Part shown: positions 11,623 through 23,013 of the stretch, piece by piece
Layout: each line of letters starts with the position of its first letter
Numbering within the stretch: the first letter of the stretch is position 1
Assembly (NCBI GenBank): GCA_030549335.1
Contig: CM060197.1
Span: forward strand, 19,170,501 to 19,234,500
Length of the DNA stretch: 64,000 nucleotides
Reading direction: 5' to 3'
Origin: Pontederia crassipes
Lineage: Eukaryota; Streptophyta; Magnoliopsida; Commelinales; Pontederiaceae
The notes under the pieces: model-generated
The model's database searches: none
Seen by the model: the letters and a program-made list of their open reading frames with translations, nothing else
What the model was told of the DNA's origin: nothing
Position numbers and translations under genes: made by a program

Positions 11623-11821
11623 ATGCCACCACGTAGGCATCGTGGTGATGGCTATGGCCCAAGTCATTCAACTCCACCAAGCGATCGATCGGATAGGAGT
11701 CCATCAGTTTCATCTCATGCATCGGTACAAGGTGTGGCACGAAATGCGAATGATAACTCTCCCTTACATGATGATGAGATCCCAACGGGTCCATCAAGAC
11801 TTCCTCATGTTGTTGAGCAAG
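11623..11821 (+). pseudogene. gag: element B gag, N-terminal segment before the nested LTR
   Basis: The frame starts MPPRRHRGDGYGP, a basic low-complexity start like that of Tekay-lineage gag (compare MAPTTRSAARRGRG of element C at 60465). It runs in frame to HVVEQ, where a solo LTR interrupts it. The reading continues on the far side of that LTR at 13192 with QVNPIENQ, in the same frame once the five-base duplication is taken out. ATG at 11623 is chosen because it is the first one after the primer-binding site in the gag frame. Confidence 0.75.
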
Positions 11822-13191
11822 TGATGCATAGAATTCATGCATAATCGTTAGGCCAATTTATTCTAAACTTTAAGAGTGTTTCATGATTTAAAGTGGAAAA
11901 AGGAGTATAAATATAGAGAAACTCCCAAAAGATTGACTTCTACCTAAGCTTGATTGAATTTATGACAGGAAATTGAAGTACATTGGAATTTGAACGAAAA
12001 AGCTACGGAAAACAAGTTTTTGCATCGGGCACGGCCGTGCCAACTGACGTCATGCCCGTGCAATGAAGAGAGGAATTCAAACATTCTGTCACGGCCATGC
12101 GGATGAATGTCATGGCCGTGCAAATCTGAGGCTTGAAACTTATGTTCTGTCACGGCCGTGCTGAATAAATACCAGAAACTTATGTTCTATCACGGCCGTG
12201 CCACCCAATCTTCACGGCCGTGCCGACGGTCTATTAGGCCATTTTAAAGCTATTTTTATTTAATTTTTGGATATATTTTCGGTTTCTTTCCTTGGGGGAC
12301 GAGAAAACCTATAAAAGGAGGCAGAAGAGGGCTTGGAAAAGCATCCCTGGAGCATAAATTTGAAGCCTACAAAGAGGAGAAGATCGAGGACAACAGCGAA
12401 GCTTTGCCGGAAACTCGAGAGAGGACGCGCTTAGCCCATGCTAGAGTTTTCGTTTTCTTTTCCCTACATTTTTATTCCAGATTTGATGTTGATTTTCTCA
12501 GATTTATTCTTTCATTAGGGTCATCCTAGTTGAACCCTATTTATGTATTGGATTCTTCTTGATATTAGTTTGATTTGAATCTTTAATAGCATTGCAATTT
12601 CATGTTTAATGCTTTCCTTTGATTTCATGATTTATGATTTGATTGCTATCTGAGAAGAAGTGATTATTTCATAATAGTTTCTAGGATCGATCTTATTTAT
12701 TGCATGCCACAATTAGGGAAATCGAAAGAGACCTAATTTGTGTAGTTATTAAGGTGTCTTGAGAAAGCCCTTAATATTAATTCTGATTGAATGCATCTTA
12801 TGATTTAATTAAGTAAATTAAAAACCTAAAGGATTGATTTATTCTAATTATTCATAAGATAGTAGTTAAAGCCTGAAACATTGGTTAACTAATTTTTGGG
12901 AATTCACTTTGTTATTGATTCAACTAATTCTAAGTTAAGAAAATTCATTACATTCTAGTGGAGATAATTAGATGCCTTAATCCTCAAATCATTATTTCTC
13001 CAGGTGATCATTTCTTTTATTTTTGTTATTTTCCTTTTATTCACATCTGAAATCATATTTTTTTAATTTCTCAATTAACAAGGTTAAAATAAAATCTAAG
13101 TTATTAACCGTCCTCGTGGGAACGATAACTCTACTCATTTATTTTATTACTTGAGCGACTAGTGCACTTGCTATCAATTTTATACGCATCA
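11822..13191 (+). mobile_element. solo LTR, Athila-like, inserted in element B gag
   Basis: Bounded by TGATGC and GCATCA, the same terminal words as the young Athila-like element. It is flanked by GCAAG (11817-11821) and CCAAG (13192-13196), a target duplication with one mismatch. Its 3' part shares the ACTTGAGCGACTAGTGCACT block with the LTRs at 41769 and 52310. Only one LTR is present, so the internal part was lost by LTR-LTR recombination. A TATA box (TATAAAAG) lies at 12310-12317. The first third carries a cluster of CACGGCCGTG palindromes (12030-12230). It is intact at both ends, hence younger than element B. Confidence 0.9.
12310..12317 (+). promoter_or_regulatory. TATA box of the solo LTR
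   Basis: TATAAAAG followed by GAGGCAGAAGAGGG. It lies just after the CACGGCCGTG cluster, so that cluster sits where upstream promoter elements would be. Confidence 0.55.
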
Positions 13192-14349
13192 CCAAGTCAA
13201 TCCTATTGAGAATCAAAGTGTTGCACAAGTTCTTGCACAAGCTTTAAGGGCTATTATGAGTGGAGTAAATCCGACCTCCCAAGTTATGCAAAGAAATAGG
13301 TTCTACGACAAAATTAGAAAACAAGGTGCAGTAGATTTTGAAGGTACAGTTGACCCATCAGAGGCAGAGGCATGGTTAAAGCGTATGGATAGAATATTTA
13401 ATCAGATGAGGTGCTCCAACGAAGAAAGGTTTGATTATATTGTGTCTTTGTTACAAAAAGATGCTTTGGATTGGTGGGAGACAATTCCTGGAAGTCAAAA
13501 TTTTCCAGCTACTCTTGGATGAGAGGACTTTCTTAGAGAATTTCGAAAGAAGTATTTGCCCAAAGTATATACTGATAGGAAGCAGAAGGAATTCCTAAAT
13601 CTGACACAAGGAGCATTATCAGTTGCTGAGTATGAATTAAAGTTCACACAACTATCAAAATATGCACTGAGCTTGGTGTCAGATGAAAGTGACAAGTGTA
13701 GGCAATTCGAAGGAGGACTTCACTTGAACATCAGAGAAAAAGTTGAAGTGTTGGAGTTCACTAACTACTCAAAATTGGTGGAAGCAGCACTAAGAGCTGA
13801 AAAGCTTATAGAAGAAAGAAATCAAGTTAGCCAACATTTGAAAAGACCAAACTCAAACTTTACTCAGACTGGGCCAAGTAATAAGATGGAAAAGATATGG
13901 TGATAGTACATTTCAGTCTCATGGTAACTTTTACACTAATAGGAGACATGGAAATGGATCACAAGGTACACAAAATATCATATCAACCAAAAAAATACGA
14001 GTACACAAGCAAGTGCAGTCAGAAGAACATTTTCAGAAAATCAAAGTAGAGTTGGACCAAGACAAGAACAATATCGCACAAATGCATATTGCACAACTTG
14101 TGGAAGATATCATTTTGGAAAATGCTCGGTATTCACAGGAACTTGCTTTAAATGTGATCAAAGGGAACACAAGATACAAGATTGTCGATTCATGGAAAAG
14201 GGTAAAAGTATTTTTGAAACAGTAGCCTATCCTCTTGTGAAGTCTCAAATCAAAGCTACTCCTGGTGCAAGCATGAAAGCGAGTAATCAAAATGTCCCAA
14301 GTACATCGAAACCGACGAATCCACCAGGGAGACCACAAACTCAAGCACG
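13192..14349 (+). pseudogene. gag: element B gag, capsid and zinc-knuckle segment
   Basis: Continues the gag interrupted at 11821. It shows a retrotransposon capsid domain (EAEAWLKRMDRIFNQMRCSNEERFDY ... DWWETI at about 13360-13490, then KEFLNLTQGALSVAEYELKFTQL at about 13585-13660) and zinc knuckles near 14080-14190, the second a complete CX2CX4HX4C (CFKCDQREHKIQDC, TGC at 14144). The frame is broken by TGA at about 13520 (a tryptophan codon is expected) and by stops and frame changes between 13900 and 14050. It would normally assemble the virus-like particle that packages element RNA. Confidence 0.82.
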
Positions 14350-14373
14350 TGTTTTTGCAATGACTGAGATGCT

Positions 14374-17300
14374 TTGGCTACTCCTGACGTAGTGATGGGT
14401 ACATTAACTATCTTTGATAAAAGTGCACATGTTCTTATTGATCCTGGATCTACTCATTCATTCATATCAAAAGACTTTTTCATGCATGCCGATAGAAAAC
14501 TTAGTTCTTTAGAATGTTCCATGTTAGTACATACACCTGTGGGAGATTCTATTATTGTCGCACAATCATATAAGGATTGTAGAGTCAAAGTTGCTGAGTA
14601 AGACATGATGGCAAATCTCATTCCTCTAAATATTCAAGACTTTGACGACATACTTGGAATGGATTGGTTAGCTCGTCATCATGCCACTATAAATTGTTTT
14701 AAAAAAGAAGTTTACTTTGAGTCACCCAAAAAAGAAAGAGTTATCTTCTGTGGTAAACGTCAAATTCTTCCCTCTTGTATTATTTCTGCAATGGTGGCAC
14801 AGAAATTAATCAAGAAGGGATGTAAAGCTTACCTTGCTTCTGTGATTGACATTAAGGTAGAAGGACCACGATTGGAAGATATTCCAATCGTATCTAAATT
14901 TGTAGATGTTTTCCTAGAGGATCTTCTTGGATTACCACCGCAAAGAGAGATTGAGTTCAGTATTGACCTTATTCCAGGAACAACACCCATATCTATTGCT
15001 CCTTACGAATGGCACCAGCCGAACTGAAAGAGTTAAAGTTACAATTACAAGAATTATTAGACAAGGGTTTCATCTGACCGAGTGTTTCTCCTTTGGGTGC
15101 ACCAGTATTATTCATGAAAAAGAAAGATGGAATATTACGGTTATGCATCGATTATAGACAATTAAATAGAGTTACTATAAAGAATAAATATCCTTTGCCG
15201 CGGATCGATGATGTTTTTGATCAACTGCAAGGAGCAAAGGTATTTTCAAAAATAGACTTGAGATCAGGATATCATCAGTTGAGAATTAAAGATGCTGATA
15301 ATGCCAAAACTGCCTTCAGAACTCGATATGGACACTATGAATTTCTGGTGATGCCATTTGATTTAACAAATGTGCCCGCTTTTATGGATCTCATGGACCG
15401 TGTTTTCAAACCTTATTTGGATAAGTTTGTGATTGTTTTCATCGATGATATACTAGTTTATTCTCGAAGCGAAGAAGAGCATGAAGAACATTTAAGAATT
15501 ATTTTGCAAATACTTCGTGAGAAACAATTATTTGCAAAGTTTAGCAAATGTAAATTTTGGCTCAACTCAGTAGTATTTCTGGGACATGTAATCACAGCAG
15601 AGGGCATTTGTGTAGACCCAGCAAAGGTTGATGCAATATTGAAATGGGAGCCTCCAAAAAGTGTGACAGAAGTGAGAAGTTTTCTGGGTTTAGCAGGATA
15701 TTATCGACGTTTTATTGAAGGTTTCTTTATGATTGCAGTTCCATTAACTAGACTTCTTCGGAAGAATGTAAAGTTCGAATGGATAGAGCAATGCCAAGAT
15801 AGCTTTGAAAAGTTAAAGAGATGTTTAACATCTGCTCCAGTGTTAACACTCCCAACAGAAAATGGAGGTTATGTGGTGTATAGTGATGCTTCTCGACAAG
15901 GGTTGGGTTGTGTTCTAATGCAACATGGAAAAGTTATTGCCTACGCTTCTCGACAACTCAAACCACATGAGTTAAACTACCCAACACATGATTTAGAGTT
16001 GGCAGCAGTTATTTTTGCTCCTAAGATATGGAGGCATTATCTTTATGGAGAGACATGTCACATTTTTACAGATCACAAGAGTTTGAAATATCTCCTTACA
16101 CAAAAAGAATTAAATTTACGTCAAAGAAGGTGGATGGAGTTACTAAAGGACTATGATTGCATAATCGAGTATCATCCGGGTAAAGCTAATGTGGTTGCAG
16201 ATGCACTTAGCCGAAAATCATCGAGTCTTCTAGCCCATATAAAAGTGTATCAGTTACCATTGTTACTTGAACTGAAATCCTTAGGAGTTGAGTTGAAGAC
16301 AAGTGAGAAAGGAGCACTCTTGGCACACTTTAGAATTAGACCCATTCTAGCCGAGAGGATACGCGAAGTACAAGATCAAGACAAAGAGTTAGTGAAAATC
16401 ATCAATCAAGTAAAGAACGGAAAGCAAACACAATTCTCATTAAAGGATGATGGGACTTTAATGTTTGGCAGCAGGTTATGTGTTCCTAATGTTAGAAATC
16501 TTATGAAAGAAATAATGGAGGAAGCTCATTGTTCGCCCTATACTATACATCCAGGAAGTACTAAGATGTATAGAGATTTGAGGAGAAAGTTTTGGTGGCA
16601 CGGTATGAAGAAAGACATAATAGAATATATCTCTCGATGTTTAATATGTCAGCAAGTAAAAGCAGAACACAAATCTCCAGCTGGAACTCTTCAATCAATT
16701 CCGATACCAGAATACAAGTGGGATGAAATCAATATGGATTTTGTAACGGATTTGCCAAGAACAAAACGAAATCATGACACTATTTGGGTTATAGTTGATC
16801 GTCTTATCAAGTCAGCACATTTTATACTAGTTCGAAAGGATGATTCTCTTAATACATTAGCCAAGTTGTACATTGATGAAATTGTGAGACTACATGGTAT
16901 TCCAACATTTATCATTTCTGATAGAGATCCTCGGTTTACCTCTCGATTCTGGCATAGTTTACAAAATGCCTTAGGTAAAAAATTAAAGTTTAGTACTTCA
17001 TTTCATCCTCAAACAGATGGTCAATCGGAGAGAATCATTCAAACACTTGAAGAAATGCTCAGAGCTTGTATTCTAGAATTTAAGGGATCTTAGGATGAAC
17101 ACTTGCCATTAGCAGAGTTTGCCTATAATAATAGTTTTCATTCAAGTATCGAGATGGCTCATTTTGAAGCATTATATGGTAGAAAATGTAGGACACTGAT
17201 ATGTTGGGATGAAGAAGGTGCAAGAGTCCTTTTGGGGTCACAAAAGGTGCAAGAGACTGTTGACAACCTGAAAATCATTAAACAAAAGTTAAAGGCAACA

Positions 17301-17795
17301 CAAGATCGGCAAAAGAGTTATGCAGATCAACGTCATCGAGAAATGGAGTATGAAGTGGGAAGTAAAGTCTTCTTAAAAGTTTCACCTTGGAAAGGTGTTA
17401 TACGATTTGGAAAAAAAGGAAAGTTAAGTCCGAGATATGTAGGACCATATGAAATTTTGGAGCGTATTAGACCAGTTGCATATAGGTTAGCTCTACCGCC
17501 AGAGTTATCACGTATTCATAATGTCCTTCGTGTCTCTATGCTTCGATGATATCGATCAGATCCTTCTCATGTATTGGAGCCCCAATCTATTCAAGTACGA
17601 GAGCATTTGTCATATGAAGAAAATCCAGTGCAAATTATCGGGAGAAAGGAAAAAGACTACGTAATCGAAAGATTCCATTAGTTTTGGTTCTTTGGAGAAA
17701 TCATTCAAGAGAAGAGGCAACTTGGGAGCGAGAGGATCAAATAAGAGAAAAGTATCCATTCTTATTCCCTGAAACAGGTAACCAAATTTCGGGGA
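14374..17795 (+). pseudogene. pol: element B pol: protease, RT, RNase H, integrase, chromodomain
   Basis: Domains in order: aspartic protease with LIDPGSTHSF at about 14434-14463, where the usual D-S/T-G is D-P-G; linker with DDILGMDWL (about 14644); RT with FIDD at 15438-15449; RNase H with SDAS near 15881 and VADALSRK near 16195; integrase H-H-C-C finger (about 16530-16660); integrase catalytic D in MDFV (about 16737), D in ISDRDP (16920) and E in QSERI (17028). A chromodomain-like tail follows at about 17585-17790, including VLWRNH and ATWEREDQ. Breaks: stop at about 14600, stop and frame change at about 15025, TAG at about 17091, stop at 17547, and frame changes in the tail. The chromodomain and downstream GGGGACGAAATTT word place it in the Tekay/Del lineage, whose chromodomain is thought to direct integration to heterochromatin. 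Confidence 0.92.
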
Positions 17796-17808
17796 CGAAA
17801 TTTTTTTT

Positions 17809-17822
17809 AAGGAGGGGAGAAT
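17809..17822 (+). promoter_or_regulatory. polypurine tract of element B
   Basis: AAGGAGGGGAGAAT ends directly at the right LTR start TGCCA. It is preceded by GGGGACGAAATT, typical of Tekay-lineage 3' ends. Confidence 0.85.
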
Positions 17823-20577
17823 TGCCACGGACGTGTCCTAGAAACATCATTTGTGCATAATCATACATTTAAGTAACATACTAAGTTAGTTTGGATGTCC
17901 ATTTAGTGATATTTTTATATAGTAATTAATATTTCGATTAGTGCATAATGAATACTTAATTATCAATAAACTTTACAAAGTAATTATATAGGGTTATTAG
18001 GAATAAATTGTAAAATTTATAAATATTATAATATATATGTTTAAATAGGATTAAGTAAGCTTAATTAAGGTTAAAACAATTAGTTATGACAAAAAAATGT
18101 GATTGGTCATCACTTAAGTTCCAAGCAGCTGAAGCAGACAGGTGAGATCAGCTCAAATAGATATTTTTCCAAACCACCATAAGACCTCAAATAATTCTGA
18201 AAAAAATATATAAGCCACTTAACATTATATTCTCATAGTATAAAAATTACCAGAGGAAGAACTCGAGTGAACCGACCTGGGAAAAATCGGGAACGTCGGC
18301 TGTTCCAGGTGAGTTTTGATCCGAAAATTTTTCTTCTGATTGAGAGAATCATTACTTGGTGATAAACGAACCATAAATTATGAAATTTTTTATGTTCCTC
18401 CATTCAAGTTAACTTTCCATGGCCTCTTGAATCACCTAAAAAAGAGTTTTATAGTGGAAGTTATGAACTAACCTTCGCAAGTCACTCGTCCTGTCCCGAG
18501 TCTGATACAAGTTCCATTTATAAATTAGGGCACAGTTAGAATAGAGTGAATTAGGGTTTGAAATTTGGATATAGACATTCCAAGGGTTCGGTAAGAGGTG
18601 GAATCATCCTAGTTGAACTTGTATTTTGGGAGAAATGAATTTTTCATTTCATAGTGATGCTTCTGTCAGATTCCAGGACATTGACAGATTGCGACCCGAA
18701 TTAACTATTTCTGTTATAAGTCTATATAGATAGTTATATTCTCTAATTTTTATGACAAAATACTAATGAAGTCTAGTTTTCAGAAAAATTATGCCCTAGT
18801 TAAATGGACAAGTATGAAGAAACATATAAATCAATATTTCAGTGACATACAGTCTTCCAAGGCACAAACCCTAGGTCAGATTGCTTGGGATGTCCTGACT
18901 TATTCACTTGGTATTTGATAATGATATTTGGGGGTTGGAAAACTTAGGATGTCTAGTTTCTAATTAATCCAAAACCATAAGATTTTCCCATGTAGTTAAG
19001 AAATTATGAATTATTTATTGACAAGTACTCAGTCTGAAATCCTGAGACAGCATCTAGTTAAGCTTTGGAGAATTGAAAAGTTTCAAGTATGGAATAGCTT
19101 ATGAATATGAATACCTGAAACTATAAATTGGTATTAGAGAGGATTACATGCATTTTAGGGTGCATAATCATTCATGCATCATGATTATGCATTGCATATT
19201 ACCTTATTAGTGATTGAGAAGTAAAAAGGCATTATTGCTTGTAGGAAAATATCAAGTTGCAAGTGAAAGGGAGGAAATCTAATAAACCTCCTTGAAGTGA
19301 TAATGTACAAGGTGAGTGGGTAAATTTACAACATAGCAAAATGTTATATGTTAGTTCTTTTATTTATGGTATTACCTCAAGCAAAGCATATTATTGTTAT
19401 TATTGAAACATATCTTGAGATATGAAAAATATTTATAATATGTTTCAAGGATTTCATATGAGATGGAGTAACATCTTATACAAAAATATTTTCATGGAAC
19501 AATGCTTGTGAAGTGAAAATAAGTTTTACTTTATAATGATATGAGATTATGGCATGTGTATTTTGATTTTGTTAAACTCCATATGTTCATTAGCCATACT
19601 GTTTGAAAAAGGTCTTTGGGACCGCATTCGATATACATGAAGCCTTTGGGGCGTATATCGGGTGTCTTTGCTCTTTGGGGGCTGCTCTATGTGCACGTAT
19701 TGACCCATGATCGCTCTGCATATCTGAGAATCATAATTGGGTGGCACACAATCATGATTGGGATGCGTATTGACCCATGATTTCCTCTGCGTATCTGAGA
19801 CTCTTGATTGTGAAGCTCTGCTTAGTTGTATGACACACAATCATAAAGGGATACGTATTGACCCATGATTTGCTCTGCGTATCCGTGACTCTTGATTATT
19901 AAGCTCTGCTTAATTGTCTGACACATGATCATAGAGGGATACGTACTGACCCATGATGAGTATGTGCAATGACACATGTATGGAATTTAAATATGAAAAT
20001 TATGATATCTCGAGTTACTTTTACTTATGTGAAGGTTCATATGATTTGACAAGTTATGTTATATGTGCTATGCTTTAAATGTTTTCTCATATGAAAGAAA
20101 TGTGGTTATTCAAATGTTATATGCTATATGCACTCATATTATTCCCCTATGTTGTACTTTTATTCCACTCACTGAGCAAATAATTATTGCTCATAATGCC
20201 CATTTTAAATTTTTTAGATACTCGTAAAGTTCTCGAGTTGAGTCGACTTGGAGCTTATTTTTGTTGCATATAGAGAAGAGGTCGAGCCGTTGGAGCACTT
20301 TAACCCCCCCCCCCCCCCCCCCCCCCTTCACTTTTGTTTTTTTTTAAGCATGCATATGTAATAGATCTTCTTAGATGTTGTAATTAAGTTTGTGAGAAAT
20401 TTTTTGTAAGGTTGTATAAGACTTGATCATGTGGGGTTATATGTGAGATGGTTTGAAAAAAAAATATGATGATAATATGCGAATGTCATATCTTATAGTT
20501 CTTTTTAAACTTTGATGAATATATACCCATCTTGTGTATGTGTGGGCTAATAACACAAGAAAGTGAGGGAGGGAGGT
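17823..20577 (+). mobile_element. 3' LTR of element B, 3'-truncated
   Basis: Collinear with 8636-11485 but stops about 95 bp before the LTR end, at GGGAGGTT. There it runs straight into a tandem repeat (20574-20698). The loss of the terminus removes the right target duplication, so the insertion site cannot be confirmed. It contains the 23-C tract (20304-20326) and the tandem repeats at about 19690-19960. Confidence 0.88.
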
Positions 20578-20698
20578 TCTCACCCCGCAACAGTTACTAT
20601 TCATCAAAGGTTCTCACCCCGCAACAGTTAAAGGTTCTCACCCCGCAACAGTTACTATTCACAACTGTTAAAGGTTCTCACCCCGCATTAGTTACTAT
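20574..20698 (+). repeat. minisatellite of GGTTCTCACCCCGC units
   Basis: Four units begin AAAGGTTCTCACCCCGCAAC at about 20574 (partly supplied by the LTR), 20606, 20630 and 20670. Three of the four continue into AGTTACTAT. Unit spacing is 24-40 bp because the tail length varies. It lies exactly at the broken end of the element B LTR, so it may belong to the DNA into which B inserted, or have formed during the rearrangement. Confidence 0.8.
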
Positions 20699-21150
20699 GG
20701 TAGATCTCTCGATCTATATATAAACATTAAATCGACAATCACTAGAAACACAACAAGTAATGTAACTAATTTCTCCTCTCGGATGAAACTAGTTGACAAA
20801 GAAAACAATTGATCTCTCGATCTAATTGAAATCAAATATGAATTATAAGACTGCCATGTATCAAGTAAATATAAAGGAGGGATCAAATTCACAGTATCAA
20901 AAAGCCGAAACAAAAGTCAGCATCAACAAAGTCCCATCACAAGGGAACCAAAAATCCTTCTTAGTTCATCGTCAATCTTCACAGCTTCAATCTTCCCCTC
21001 CCTCTCCCTTGTTCTCCGTCCTCCTCTTTTTTTCGAGTTCTCCTCCTCCTTTTTGTTTCCTCCCTGTTCTGAATTCAAATTTTGAAAAGTAGTTAGTCTT
21101 TCCTTTGACTCATTCAAATTTTCCTCTAATAATGATTAAAAACTATTTAA
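20699..21150. other. unassigned DNA between element B and Sirevirus gag
   Basis: It matches none of the LTRs in the window. The stretch 20985-21060 is strongly pyrimidine-rich on + and is read as a Glu/Lys/Arg-rich 64-codon frame on - (20923-21117). Such tracts are common in plant 5' leaders, so a captured fragment of a host transcript is possible, but nothing confirms it. The 5' half is AT-rich with two GATCTCTCGATCTA words (about 20702 and 20811). Confidence 0.3.
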
Positions 21151-21159
21151 ATATGTTCA

Positions 21160-21937
21160 CCTTTTATGTAAATTCGTGAGTTTAATTATAATGATTATAA
21201 GCATAATATCCCTCCTCCAAATGGCAAACAAAGAGGACCATGATTGAAGAAACAAACTTGAACAAGTTAGATTTTGATGATCTTATTAGTTCACTCTTAA
21301 CCTATGAGATCGGAATTCAAGAAGAAGAAAAAGAAATGCCCCAAGAAAAAAATATTGGCATTGAAAGCAAACAAAATGGAAGAAGACTCAAGCAAAGAAG
21401 TAGACGAAAAGAGACTAGCACATTATACAAGAAAACTTGACAAATATCTCAAATTGGTAAAAAAATAAAGAAAAGAATGAAAAGCCAAAGAGAAGAATAT
21501 AAAAACATCATGAAGAAAGACACATAAGTCTCACAAAGGACAAAGAAGAAACTCTTCAGAAAGGGAAGAAGAAAAAACATAAAGAGTCAAGTGAAGATGA
21601 TTCAAATGACTCATCAAGCTCTTCTAGTGAGAATGCATATCTATGTACACAACAATGAGGTAACTTTTAACTCTTCAAATTTTAATAATGTCTCATCAAG
21701 CTTTTTTGAATAAGATATTTCATTTGATGTGCATAAAGAATTTTCCTCTCTTATAAAAAGGTATCTTGCACTTAAAAAGGAAAATGAGAAATTACTACAT
21801 GAGTTTCATAAAGTAAAAGAAGAAAAGGGTACATATTTTGTGGAAAATGAAAACTTGAAAAATGAAATTGATTCTTTGGAAAATTACACATGCATGTGAA
21901 ATTGTAAAACTGACATGTTCTTTAGAAAAAATAACTA
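21160..21937 (+). pseudogene. gag: Sirevirus gag, middle part with coiled coil
   Basis: Resumes the gag cut at 8465. The end of the UBN2-type region is recognisable (KWQTKRTMIEETNLNKLDFDDLISSLLTYEI at about 21217-21310), then a Glu/Lys-rich stretch, then a heptad-like helix (LKKENEKLLHEFHKVKEEKG at about 21770-21830, then ENENLKNEIDSLE). Coiled coils of this kind are typical of Sirevirus gag. Several stops and frame changes are present (for example near 21438 and 21895). The sequence breaks at about 21937, where it joins an inverted LTR. Confidence 0.75.
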
Positions 21938-22999
21938 CGTTCCCACTCCGACTTCTCGACCTCGAGACCATCGGAGATTCCACTAAACTATTCCTTAGTT
22001 CCAAATGGGGCAAGGAAGAAACACTTTACACCAAACCACCTTTTCTCCGCTTCGAGAGGTAAGGCACACCTCAACTTCAAGGAAGCTTATCTTTTCTCTA
22101 GCTCAAGGGGTAAGATATAGAACATCTTCTACTCAGGAGCTCTCACTCAATTTTCTAATAAAAGGTTTCTCTCTTTTACAATATTATGCTCACAAAATAA
22201 AAAAGAAGAGAAAACGAAGAGAAGCTTGAACAATAACTTCAAGAGAATGATTTTCTTTTGATAACTTGAAGTTTTCCTTGAATGTTTGGATGAATGCTTT
22301 TTCTTCAGACTTTGATACTCCTTTTATATGCTACTATATGTGAAAATTTCGTCCAAAATTTTTTTGACAATTTTCTCCTCGAAAAATTGTTGTTACTGTT
22401 CATTTCGTCCTAAGATCTGTCGACTGCATTAATGGACCGGTCGACCAGTCTATATGATCATTGCGCAATTTCCTTATTGAACATGGATGATCAGTCGATT
22501 GGTCTATCGACTGGTGTGTTGACCGGCATAGTCTTATCTTTTTTAATCTACAACCTTTGAGCTGATGGGTCGACCGGTGCGTTGATCAGACTGTCGACTG
22601 GTGTAGTCTCGACGTTGAATTGAACAATCTGTGCATTAACCGGTCGATCAGTATGTCTAGTCGGTCGACCATTATGTCTAATCGATCTACCGGTGCCTCG
22701 GCCAGTTTTCACTTCTTCGACCGATAGATTGACCGCCCTGCACTATTTTGAGCATAACTTTCTGCATGATTATCCAAATTAGTTAATCTTGGATTCTATG
22801 ATAGAGAACAGAATTCTCTACAACTTTGATATTAATCACTAATCCAAAATCTAATGATATTATAGTCAATTATTTAATCAAAATTTAGTTCATAAAGTTA
22901 TCCATTTCTATTTAAACTTTTTCAGCATATAACTCTAATGTTTCGAGGTTTGTATCATCAAAATATAATTTTATAGGGCATGAAAACTTTGCTCCAACA
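21938..22999 (-). mobile_element. Sirevirus 3' LTR, inverted and missing its 3' end
   Basis: Reverse complement of the LTR seen at 6656-7945 and 29492-31753. On the minus strand it starts TGTTGGAGC at 22999, directly after a polypurine tract, and ends at 21938, where the block containing GGGACGTA in the 5' LTR is cut. The missing 3' portion continues on the plus strand at about 24123, which reveals an inversion. The GGTCGACCGAT-type array lies at about 22400-22735, and a TATA-like ATATAAAAG on the minus strand at about 22324-22332. Confidence 0.85.
22324..22332 (-). promoter_or_regulatory. TATA box of the inverted Sirevirus LTR
   Basis: Minus strand reads ATATAAAAG followed by GAGTATC. The equivalent site in the 5' LTR (about 7325-7340) has mutated to GTATACAAAAG. 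Confidence 0.45.
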
Positions 23000-23013
23000 A
23001 TCTCCCCCTTTTT
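23000..23013 (-). promoter_or_regulatory. Sirevirus polypurine tract adjoining the 3' LTR
   Basis: Minus strand AAAAAGGGGGAGAT runs directly into the LTR start TGTTGG. An AAAGGGGGAGAT tract is characteristic of Sireviruses. Confidence 0.85.
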
